Positions 24,286 through 33,087 of a stretch of 64,000 nt of DNA are shown piece by piece. Source of the stretch: Serinus canaria (taxonomy: Eukaryota > Chordata > Aves > Passeriformes > Fringillidae); the NCBI RefSeq assembly GCF_022539315.1, contig NC_066337.1, positions 3,553,234 to 3,617,233 on the forward strand, in the 5' to 3' direction. The notes beneath the pieces are model-generated. The model searched no databases. It was given only the letters and a program-made list of their open reading frames with translations, and was not told the DNA's origin. Each line of letters starts with the position of its first letter. Position 1 is the first letter of the stretch. The position numbers and the translations under genes were made by a program.

Positions 24286-25121
24286 TCCGAAGTCAGCGCC
24301 AACTTGCACAGCGCCACGATATAAATGGGGCGGGCTTCCCTGAAGGGAAAACCTCCCTCAAAACAGAAAGGGGGGAGGAAGGGAAGTGGGATGCGGGAAA
24401 ACAACATTGCCATTTACAGGATAAAATCTGGTGGTCTCACAAGCGTTTCAAGCTCGTGACCACCAAAGCTTTTGCTTTCAGGTCTACCCAGTGGATGGTC
24501 ATTGGAGTGGGCCCACCTGAGGACTCACAGAACTTTACAAAAGATTGCGCAAAATTGGACAGTGAGTACTTTGTTATTGGGGACACTGCACACACACCCA
24601 TGGAGATTGAGGTGGCTCCCATGACGATCAAAGGGGACATACCTAACCTCATTCTCCTGGCGCGCTGTCCACAGCCACCCTTCTATTTGGCCAAGGGGCA
24701 AATCATCGCCCAGGCCATTCCTGTCCCAGCAGACATTTCGGTAGATGAAAAGACACCTAGTGTATACTGGGCAGAAGTGGTTGGCGAGGACAAACCCATC
24801 ATGGGATGCAACCTGATGCGTGGAACAGAACATCTCCACGTGGAAGGGTTGCTTGACACAGGGGCAGATGTGACAATCATACCCGAAAGGTTGTGGCCGT
24901 CACATTGGGATTTGCAGCCTGTGGCTGGCCAAATCCAAGGTGTAGGAGGAGTCACATTGGCAAAGATATCAAAAAGCATCGTACAAATTGAGGGACCAGA
25001 CGGAAAATTGGCCAGTGTCCGTCCATTTGTTACTAATTACAAAGCTCCCTTGTGGGGTAGAGACACCATGTCCCAGTGGGGAGTCAAACTGGTCATTCCT
25101 AAGACACCCCAGGATTTTTAA
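24285..25121 (+). CDS. pro: pro: dUTPase-like domain plus aspartic protease
   Basis: This frame is -1 relative to gag and open for 278 codons. Residues about 60-155 resemble the dUTPase that betaretroviruses carry between nucleocapsid and protease. It has an IEVAP segment and ends in KGQIIAQAIPVP, like the terminal dUTPase beta strands. I cannot see all five dUTPase motifs, so this domain may be inactive. The retroviral aspartic protease follows, with its catalytic triplet DTG in LLDTGADVTIIP (Asp codon 24855-24857, about residue 191), and a later glycine-rich segment, GQIQGVGG, in the region of the flap. The protease would act as a dimer to cut Gag and Pol precursors. The frame stops at 25119-25121, just after the second slippery site. 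Expression would need frameshifting from the truncated gag. Confidence 0.85.
   Translation, partial: LRSQRQLAQRHDINGAGFPEGKTSLKTERGEEGKWDAGKQHCHLQDKIWWSHKRFKLVTTKAFAFRSTQWMVIGVGPPEDSQNFTKDCAKLDSEYFVIGDTAHTPMEIEVAPMTIKGDIPNLILLARCPQPPFYLAKGQIIAQAIPVPADISVDEKTPSVYWAEVVGEDKPIMGCNLMRGTEHLHVEGLLDTGADVTIIPERLWPSHWDLQPVAGQIQGVGGVTLAKISKSIVQIEGPDGKLASVRPFVTNYKAPLWGRDTMSQWGVKLVIPKTPQDF
25112..25118 (+). promoter_or_regulatory. pro-pol -1 ribosomal frameshift site
   Basis: G GAT TTT lies in the protease register directly before the stop TAA (25119-25121). The pro-pol site of mouse mammary tumour virus is GGAUUUA, so this differs only in the last base. A -1 slip leads into the pol frame, which is open from here. 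Confidence 0.65.
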
Positions 25122-27835
25122 AAGCGGCCACTGTGGAGCGCCTCGCCCACAAGTTAACATGGCTGAATGATGATCCAGTCTGGGTAAAACAGTGGCCACT
25201 CAGTAATGAAAAGATAAAGGCGCTCGAGGAGCTAGTGGAAGAACAATTGGCTAAAGGACACATTGAAGAGACATCTAGCTGCTGGAATTCCCCAGTCTTT
25301 GTAATAAAAAAGCCAGGGAAGGATAAGTGGCGGCTCCTCCAAGATTTAAGAGAAATAAACAAAAAAATTGTGGACATGGGGTCTCTCCAACCAGGGATGC
25401 CCTCCCCAGCGATGCTTCCCCAAAATTGGCAATTGGCTGTCCTAGACATCAAGGACTGTTTCTTCCATATCCCTCTACACATAGAAGATGCTCAAAGGTT
25501 TGCCTTTTCTGTTCCTACCACCAATCGAAAAGCCCCAATGAAGCGCTACCACTGGAAAGTATTGCCACAGGGAATGAAATGCAGTCCATCCATCTGCCAG
25601 TGGTACGTGGCTTCATTGCTGTCCCCAGTGCGCGCCCAGAAAAAAGAGGCAATCATCCTACACTACATGGATGATGTGCTTGTGTGTGCCCCCGATGACA
25701 TAATACTCCAAGACACACTTGACCTAGTGGTTAAAGTTTTAACCTCTGCTGGATTTCAATTGCAGGAAAACAAGGTTCAGAGGATGCCACCTTGGAACTA
25801 CCTGGGCTTGCAAATCACTGCGCAGACCATTGTTCCGCAGAAATTGGAAATTAAGAGTGATCCCAAAACCCTAGCAGATCTCCATTCCTTGTGTGGGTCT
25901 TTGAACTGGGTCAGGCCTTGGCTGGGTCTCACTAACAGGGACCTAGCTCCCCTTCTCAATTTACTGAAGGGAGAGAGAGAGCTAGTCTCTCCCAGGGAAC
26001 TGACCCCAGAGGCAAAAACCGCCCTCCAAAAAGTTCAGAAGGCTTTGGCCGAGAGGCAGGCTCATCGTTATAAGCCCGAGCTGCCTTTCGAATTCATTGT
26101 TTTAGGGAAGTTACCACACATACACGGATTGATATTCCAGTGGTTTGAAGTACAAAAAGATCCACTTCTAATCATAGAGTGGGTTTTCCTCTCCCATCAG
26201 AGATCCAAAACCATCACACAGCCACAGGAGCTGATAGCTCAGCTGATCTGGAAGGCCAGGTTAAGATTGCGTGAGCTGGCCGGTTGTGACTTTGAGTGTA
26301 TTCACCTTCCAGTCCATCTTGCTAAGGAGGGAAAGGGCTCTCCTGAGAAGTTGACAAAGAAAATGTTCAATGACCTGCTCCAGAACAATGCCAGTCTCCA
26401 GCTATCCCTGGACAGCTACAGTGGACAGGTATCAGTCCAGGCCCCGTCACACAAGCTGTTCAACGAGGAATTCCACCTCATTGCTCCTGAGAAAAGGAGT
26501 CGTAGGCCACTCAAGGCGCTTACAGTGTTCACTGATGCATCTGGAGCATCCCACAAGTCGGTGATGACTTGGAGAAATCCCCAGACCCAGCATTGGGAAG
26601 CTGATGTTGAGTTTGTGGAGGGGTCGCCCCAGATTGCTGAACTGGCCGCAGTCGTGAGAGCCTTTGAGAAGTTTTCGGAGCCAATTAATTTGGTTACCGA
26701 TTCAGCCTACGTGGCGGGAGTAGTGTCCAGGGCGGAGCAGGCAGTTCTCAAGGACATTGAGGATGGGCATCTCCACAGGTTGCTCTCAAAACTAATTTAT
26801 TTGGTTTCACAGCGGGAGCACCCTTTCTATGTGATGCACGTGAGGTCACACACCGATTTGCCAGGCGAGATCGCAGAAGGTAATCGCAAAGCAGATTCCC
26901 TTGCAGCTCCAGCAGAAATGGCACGCCTTCCAGACATCTTTCAACAGGCAAAACTCAGTCACCAACAATACCATCAAAATATTCCAGGTCTAATCCGCCA
27001 GTTCCAGCTAACACGAAGTCAGGCTCGAGCCATTGTGGCCACCTGTCCCAATTGCCAGCTTCAGGCAGTGCCATCCCTGGGTGTTGGGGTTAACCCCCGA
27101 GGCCTTGGCAGCTGTGAAGTGTGGCAGACAGACATCACACACATTCCCAGTTTCGGTCGCATGAAATACGTACACGTCAGCATAGATACATACTCAGGTG
27201 CGGTTTATGCCTCTGCCCACACAGGGGAAAGGGCTGCGCATGCTAAACAACACTTGCTGCAAGCCTTTTCAGTATTGGGGGTCCCTAGGGAGATCAAGAC
27301 TGACAATGGCCCAGCGTATGCCTCCAAGGAGTTCCTGGAGTTTGTCCAGCAGTGGGGAGTGGAGCATAAGACAGGCATTCCCCACTCCCCCACAGGTCAA
27401 GCTGTGATCGAACGTGCCCACCATACACTCAAAGAAGTCCTGGCTAGGCAGGGAAATTCTGCAGTGTGGATGACTCCACAACAAAAGCTCTGTAAAGCCT
27501 TGTTTACCATCAATTTTCTGAATTGTTCATTTGAAAACATGAACCCTCCGGTAATACGTCATTTCAATAATAACAACCGGTTTAAGTTGTCACAGCGTCC
27601 ACCAGTTCTCATTAAGGACCCAGAAACTTGGACAACCAAGGGTCCTTATGAGCTCGTCACCTGGGGGCGTGGTTATGCATGTGTATCCACCCCCTCAGGC
27701 CCTCGATGGATACCCCAAAAGTGGGTAAAACCTTTCATCCCTAAAAATCCAGCTCCAGCAGACGGGGATGAGAAGCAAGCAGCTGTTGCCTCCAAGAGAA
27801 GACGCCGCCGGGAAAAGAAAGAAAAATCGTCATAG
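25118..27835 (+). CDS. pol: pol: reverse transcriptase, RNase H and integrase, uninterrupted
   Basis: This frame of about 905 codons has no stop or frameshift and is entered by -1 slippage from pro. Numbering below runs from codon 25133. The RT carries motif A (VLDIKDCFF, about 102-110), LPQGMKCSP (about 144-152) and the catalytic YMDD (codon 25664, residue 178). RNase H shows FTDAS (Asp 468), Glu 503, DSAY (Asp 523) and a HVRSHTDLPG segment. Integrase has an HHCC zinc-binding region (about 608-645). Its DDE core is Asp 667, Asp 724 and Glu 760, with 35 residues between the last two, and a C-terminal domain ends near WIPQKWVKPF followed by a basic tail. All catalytic residues I checked are present. 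Length and order are normal for a betaretroviral Pol. Function is not proven by sequence alone. Confidence 0.93.
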   Translation, partial: LKAATVERLAHKLTWLNDDPVWVKQWPLSNEKIKALEELVEEQLAKGHIEETSSCWNSPVFVIKKPGKDKWRLLQDLREINKKIVDMGSLQPGMPSPAMLPQNWQLAVLDIKDCFFHIPLHIEDAQRFAFSVPTTNRKAPMKRYHWKVLPQGMKCSPSICQWYVASLLSPVRAQKKEAIILHYMDDVLVCAPDDIILQDTLDLVVKVLTSAGFQLQENKVQRMPPWNYLGLQITAQTIVPQKLEIKSDPKTLADLHSLCGSLNWVRPWLGLTNRDLAPLLNLLKGERELVSPRELTPEAKTALQKVQKALAERQAHRYKPELPFEFIVLGKLPHIHGLIFQWFEVQKDPLLIIEWVFLSHQRSKTITQPQELIAQLIWKARLRLRELAGCDFECIHLPVHLAKEGKGSPEKLTKKMFNDLLQNNASLQLSLDSYSGQVSVQAPSHKLFNEEFHLIAPEKRSRRPLKALTVFTDASGASHKSVMTWRNPQTQHWEADVEFVEGSPQIAELAAVVRAFEKFSEPINLVTDSAYVAGVVSRAEQAVLKDIEDGHLHRLLSKLIYLVSQREHPFYVMHVRSHTDLPGEIAEGNRKADSLAAPAEMARLPDIFQQAKLSHQQYHQNIPGLIRQFQLTRSQARAIVATCPNCQLQAVPSLGVGVNPRGLGSCEVWQTDITHIPSFGRMKYVHVSIDTYSGAVYASAHTGERAAHAKQHLLQAFSVLGVPREIKTDNGPAYASKEFLEFVQQWGVEHKTGIPHSPTGQAVIERAHHTLKEVLARQGNSAVWMTPQQKLCKALFTINFLNCSFENMNPPVIRHFNNNNRFKLSQRPPVLIKDPETWTTKGPYELVTWGRGYACVSTPSGPRWIPQKWVKPFIPKNPAPADGDEKQAAVASKRRRRREKKEKSS

Positions 27836-27862
27836 AAAAGTCAGCTGCATTCCGGCAGACCC

Positions 27863-28072
27863 ATGAACTTGTATGTATTTTCTTTAAAAAATTGTCTGCT
27901 TTCCTTTGTAGAACAGGAAATCTACCTCCCACCTAACCTCACGAAGAGCCCTGTCCGAGTTCTGATCCTGTTCGCGCTGAGCAGTCTGACAGCTGCGTGG
28001 ATTGTTCGTCAGCCACACCAAAACATCTGGGTGACCCTGGCACAGACGCTCCAACAAGACTGTGCTGCATGA
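27863..28072 (+). pseudogene. env: env 5' stub
   Basis: This 69-codon open frame begins 28 bp after the pol stop. It has a hydrophobic stretch (VLILFALSSLTAAWIV) that would fit a signal peptide, followed by QNIWVTLAQTL, which resembles the start of the surface subunit in avian alpha/beta-type Env proteins. A polypyrimidine tract and AG (about 27899-27912) could be the env splice acceptor. The frame stops at 28070-28072. Only about 180 bp remain before the polypurine tract, so nearly all of the surface and transmembrane regions are deleted. Identification is by resemblance only. Confidence 0.5.
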
Positions 28073-28250
28073 ACTTAACATCAAAGTCACCCGACATCCA
28101 CGCAGCCCTCTGAGAAGCAAAAAGCCTGATCGGACAAGTCAAGCAAGAATCTGAGGACTGTTCAAGGACTGGAGACTCTCGGGGTGGTGGACAAATTTTT
28201 AATCAGTAGCACAAATGGTCCAACACATCTCCTTTCAATTTTAGTTAACA
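28073..28250 (+). other. Proviral segment between env stub and polypurine tract
   Basis: No intact frame is present. The stretch near 28155-28205 reads in one frame as a tryptophan-rich segment (DWRLSGWWTNF) ending in a stop. It could be a scrap of the membrane-proximal transmembrane subunit. The evidence is weak. Confidence 0.3.
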
Positions 28251-28263
28251 GAAAAAGTGGAGG
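28251..28263 (+). other. Polypurine tract
   Basis: GAAAAAGTGGAGG lies immediately before the 3' LTR (one T interrupts the purines). It is the expected plus-strand primer site of a retrovirus. Confidence 0.8.
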
Positions 28264-28672
28264 TGTTGTATTGCACTAAATAGCTTATTTTGTTGATCAC
28301 TGGTGGCGGGTTTTCCCCCTCCCTCATCACATGGTTTCCCCCTCACACACCCCTCCTGTTACACACACCTGGTCTGTCCCTCAGGTGCTTCACCCCTCCC
28401 CAGTGGTATCGCATTGGCTCCGGTTCTCTCTCCCCCGCCCCTCACCCCCTAGGGTATAAAACCTCCTGTGTGAGAGCTCCAAGCCCTCTTTTGTACCTGG
28501 GTGACCCATCACCTGTGTCCTGCCCCAAGCCAATAAACAGGATACTTGCACCCACGTGGAGAAGAGCGCCTCTCGTCTTTTACCTTTGTCTATGCAGATC
28601 CGTGTGGGCTAGAGTCTTATGCTAGCCGGAATTGGACTCATAAAAGGCCCAGGAATAACACGGATTACTGCA
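28264..28672 (+). mobile_element. Provirus 3' LTR
   Basis: The LTR is 409 bp, starting TGTTGTATTGCACTAAATAG and ending GGATTACTGCA. TATAAAA is at 28455-28461 and AATAAA at 28532-28537. It differs from the 5' LTR at about 12 positions, mostly transitions, without indels. The 75-bp satellite resumes directly after the target duplication. Confidence 0.95.
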
Positions 28673-31600
28673 GAAACCTGCTTACATGGGATTCAATTGG
28701 GTAACAATGTTCTCCAGTGTTCCATCATGCCCAGGTCTGTCACCATGGACACCTGGTTCCATTAGATTCCACTGTGTAACAATATTCTCCAGTGTTCCGT
28801 CAGGCCCAGCTCTGTCACCATGGACACCTGGTTCCATGAGATTCCATGGGGTAACAATGTTCTCCAGTGTTCATTAGGCCTAGCTCTGTCACCATGGACA
28901 CCTGGTTCCAGGAGATTCCATGGGGTAACAATGTTCTCCAGTCTTCCATTAGCCTGGCTCTGTCACCATGGGCACCTGGTTCCATGAGATTCCAACAAGT
29001 AACAATGTTCTCCAGTTCTCCATCAGGCCCGGTTGTGTCACCATGGACACCGGGTTCCATGAGATTCCATTGGGTAACAATGTTCTCCTGTGTTCCATCA
29101 CGCCCAGCTCTGTCACCATCGACACCTGGTTCCATGAGATTCCATGGGGTAACAATGTTCTCCAGTCTTCCATTAGCCTGGCTCTGTCACAATGGGCACC
29201 TGGTTCCAGGAGATTCCATGGGGTAACAATGTTTTCCAGTGTTCCATCAGGCCAAGCTCTGTCACCATGGACACCTGGTTCCATGAGATTCCATGGGGTA
29301 ACAGTGTTCTCCAGTGTCCCATCAGGCCCGCCTCTGTCACCATGAACACCGGATTCCATGAGATTCCATTGGGTAACAATTCTGCAGTGTTCCATCAGGC
29401 CTGGCTCTGTCACCATGGACACCTGCTTACATGGGATTCCATTGTGTAACAATGTTCTCCACTGTTCCATCAGCCTCAGCTTTGTCACCATGGACACCTG
29501 GTTCCATGAGATTCCACTGTGTAACCATATTTTCCAATGTTCCATCAGGTCCAGCTCTGTCAATACGGACACCTGGTTCCATGAGATTCCATGTGGTAAC
29601 AATATTCATCAGTGTTCATTAGGCCCAGCTCTGTCACCATCGACACCTGGTTCCATGAGATTCCATGGGGTAACAATGTTCTCCAGTCTTCCATTAGCCT
29701 TGCTCTGTCACAATGGACACCCGGTTCCATGAGATTCCATGGGGAAAAAATGTTGTCCAGTATTCCATTAGAGCGGCTCTGTCTCCATGGACACCTGGTT
29801 CCATGAGATTCCATGGGGTAACAATGGTCTCCAGCGTTCCATCAGGCCCACCTCTGTCAACATGGACACCTGGCTCGATGAGATTCCAGTGGCTTTCAAT
29901 GTTCTCCAGTGTTTCATCAGGCCCGGCTCTGTCACCATGGACACCTGGTTAAATGAGATTCCATGCGGTAACAATGTTTTCCAGTTTTTCACCAGGCCCA
30001 GCTCTCTTCCCATGGACACCTGGTTCCATGAGATTCCAGAGGGTAACTATGCTCTCCATTGTTCCATCAGGACTGGCTCTGTCATCATGGACACCTGGCT
30101 CCATGAGATTCAATGGGGTAACAATGTTCTCCAGTTTTCTGTCAGAAGCAGCTCTGTCATCATGGACACATTTTTCCATGGAATTCCAAGGGGTAACAAT
30201 GTTCTAAAATGTTCGATCAGGCCCAGTTCTGTCACCATGGACTTGTTGTTCTATCGGGTTCCATGCGGTAACAATGTTCTCCAGCGTTCCATCAGGCCCG
30301 GCTCTGTCACCATAGACACGTGGTTCCATCGGATTCCATGCGGTAACAATGTTCTCCTGTGTTCCAATTGCCCGGATCTGTCACCATGGACACCTGGTTC
30401 CATGAGATTCCATGGGTTAACAATGGTCTACAGTGTTCCATCAGGCCCACCTCTGTCACCATGGACACCTGGCTCGATGAGATTCCAGTGGCTTTCAATG
30501 TTCTCCAGTGTTTCATCAGGTCCGGCTCTGTCACCATGGACACCTGGTTACATGAGATTCCATGCGGTAACAATGTTTTCCAGTTTTTCATCAGGCCCAG
30601 GTCTCTCACCATGGACACCTGGTTCCATGAGATTCCATTGGGTAACAATGTTCTCCAGTGTTCCATCAAACCAAGCTCTGTCACCATGAACAAATGGTTT
30701 GATGGGATTCCACTAGGTAAAAATGTTCTCCAGTACTCCATCACGCCCGGCTCTGTCACCATGGATACCTGGCTCCATGAGATTCCATTGGGTTACAATA
30801 TTCTCCAGTGTTGCATCAGGCCCAGCTCTTTAATCATGGTTACCTGATTTCATGAGATTCCAGTGGGTGAGAATGTTCTCCGGAGTTCCATTAGCCTGGC
30901 TCTATCACCGTGGACACCTGGTTTCAATACATTCCATGGGGTAACAATGTTCTCCAGTGCTCCATCAGGCCCGGCTCTGTCACAATGGACACCTGGTTCC
31001 ATGAGATTACATGGGGTAACAATGTTCTCCAGTGTTCCATTAGGCAGGCTCTTTCACCATGGACACCTGGTTCCATGAGATTCCATGGGGTAACAATGTT
31101 CTCCAGTTTTCCATTAGGCCTAGATTTCTCACCATGGACACCTGGTTCCATGAGATTCAATGGGGTAACAATGCTTTCCAGTGTTCCATCAGACTAGGCT
31201 CTGTCACCATGGACACCTGGTTCGATGAGATTCCATGGGGTAATAGTTGTCTCCAGTGTTCCATCAGGCTTGGCTCTGTCACCATGGACACCTGATTCCA
31301 TGAGATTCCATGGGGTAACAATGTTCACCAGTGTTTCAATGGCCCGGCTCTGTCACCAGGGACACCTGGTTCCATGAGATTCCATGGGGTAACAATGTCC
31401 TCCGTAGTTCTGTCAGAAGAAGCTCTGTCACCATGGACACCAGGTTCCATGGAATTCAATGGGGTAACAATGTTCTCCAGTGTTACATCAGGCCCGCATC
31501 TGTCACCATGGCCACCTGGTTCCATGAGATTCCGCTGTGTAAAAATTTTCTCCAGTGTTCCATCGGCCAATCTCTTTCACCATGGACATTTGGTTCCATG

Positions 31601-33087
31601 AGATTCCATCAGGTAAAAATATTTGCCTCGTTCCATCAGGGCCGGGTCTCTCAGCATGGACATGTGGTCCCGTGCGATTCAATGGGGTAACAATGCTTTC
31701 CAGTGTTCCATCAAGGCCAGCTCTGTCACCATGGACACCTGGTTCCAAGAGATTCCAAGGGGTAAAAATTTTCTCCAGGGTTCCATCAGGCCCGGCTCTG
31801 TGAACATGGACACCTGGTTCCATGAGCTTCCATGGGCTAACAATATTTTCCAGTGATCCATCAGGCCCAGCTCTGTCACCATGGACACCTCGTTCCGTGA
31901 GATTCCATGGGCTAACAATATTCTCCAGTGTTCCATTAGGCCCACCTGTGTCACCATGAACACCTGGTTTCATGAAATGCCCCTGGGTAACAATGTTCTC
32001 CAGTTTTCCATTAGGCCCAGATTTCTCACCAAGGACACCTGGTTCCAATACATTCCATGGGGTAACAATGTTCTCCAGTGTTCCATTTGCCTGGCTCTGC
32101 CACCATGGACACCTGGTTCCGTGAGATTCCATGCGGTACCAGTGTTCTCCAGTGTTCCATTAGCCAGGTTCTTTCACCATGGACAACTGGTTCCATGAGA
32201 TTCCATGGGGTAACAATGTTCTCCAGACTTCCATTAGTCCCACATGTGTCACCATGGACACCTGGTTCCATGAGATTCCACTGTGTAAAATGTTCTCAAA
32301 TGTTACATCAGGCCCGGCTCTTTCAGCATGGACACCTGGTTCCATGAGATTCCACTGTGCAAAAATCTTCTCCTGTGTTCCAGTGGCCTGGCTCTGTCAA
32401 CTAGGACACCTGGTTCCATGAGATTCGATGGGGTAACAATGTTCTCCAGTGTTCCATCAGGCCCAGCTCTATCATGAAGAACACCTGGTTCCATGAGATT
32501 CCACTGTGTAACAATGTTCTCCAGTGTTCCATCAGGCACGGCTTTGTCACCATTGACACCTAGTTCCATGAGATTCCATGGGGTAACAATGTTCTCTAGA
32601 GTTTAATCAGGCACGGCTCTGTCACCATGGACACCTGGTTCCATGAGATTCCATGGGATAACAATGTTCTCCAGTGTTCCATCAGGCCCAGCTCTGTCAC
32701 CATGGACACCTGGTTCCATGAGATTCCATGGGGTAACAATGTTCTCCAGTGTTCCAATGGCCCGGCTCTGTCACCATGGACACCTGGTTCCATGAGATTT
32801 CATGTGGTAACAATGTTGTCCAGTGTTCCATCAGGCCCAGGTCTGTCACCATGGACACCTGGTTCCATGAGATTCCACTGTGTAAAATGTTCTCAAATGT
32901 TACATCAGGCCCGGCTCTTTCAGCATGGACACCTGGTTCCATGAGATTCCATAGGGTAAAAATGTTTTCCAGTTTTCCCTCAGGCCTATCTCTGTCAAGA
33001 TGGACACCTGGTTCCATGAGATTCCGTGGGATAGCAATGTTCTCAAGTTTTCCATCAGGCCCAGCTCTGTCAGCATGGACACCTGGT
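28673..33087. repeat. 75-bp satellite array, right segment and boundary
   Basis: About 59 monomers of the same 75-bp satellite follow the provirus and keep its phase. Monomers here are more diverged and show local subtypes, such as 'attccactgtgtaacaatg', 'ccatgcggtaacaatg' and 'ccagtggctttcaatg'. The block at about 31.38-32.05 kb matches about 22.45-23.30 kb on the other side of the provirus, including an unusual monomer with CCCTCGTTCCATCAGG at 22825 and GCCTCGTTCCATCAGG at 31625. The array ends mid-monomer at about 33087 ('gacacctggt' then 'gaaaatctgc'), with no element at the junction. Confidence 0.95.

Larger units (their letters stand above)
24097..24324 (+). pseudogene. gag: gag remnant: nucleocapsid end with one CCHC zinc knuckle
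   Basis: This is a 75-codon open frame whose ATG overlaps the primer binding site. It retains one zinc knuckle of the form C-x2-C-x3-GH-x4-C (CFICKKPGHFAQDC) at about residues 38-51, followed by a Gln/Asn-rich tail. A complete betaretroviral Gag is several hundred residues with matrix and capsid, and none of that is present. The frame contains an in-register slippery heptamer A AAA AAC (24279-24285) that would shift ribosomes into the protease frame. Whether this small frame is translated is unknown. The ATG may be a fortuitous product of the deletion. Confidence 0.8.
23687..28672 (+). mobile_element. ERVK/betaretrovirus-like provirus, gag- and env-deleted
   Basis: This is a two-LTR provirus of 4,986 bp. 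The order is 5' LTR, primer binding site, truncated gag (nucleocapsid end only), dUTPase-like/protease, pol, env stub, polypurine tract, 3' LTR. The gag-pro-pol frames are staggered by -1 twice, which is the betaretroviral layout. The flanks GGCACC (23681-23686) and GAAACC (28673-28678) match at four of six positions. They lie at the same phase of the satellite monomer, consistent with a decayed 6-bp target duplication. The LTRs differ at about 12 of 409 positions (counted by eye), so the insertion is neither brand-new nor ancient. Matrix, capsid and almost all of env are missing, so the element cannot make particles on its own. Confidence 0.95.

Noticed and set aside
1..33087. CRISPR-like regular array
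   Set aside because: The repeats are directly adjacent 75-bp monomers without unique spacers, and the DNA is animal.
1..33087. CENP-B box in the satellite monomer
   Set aside because: I looked for the TTCG...CGGGA pattern and did not find it in the monomer consensus. A centromeric role cannot be argued from that motif.
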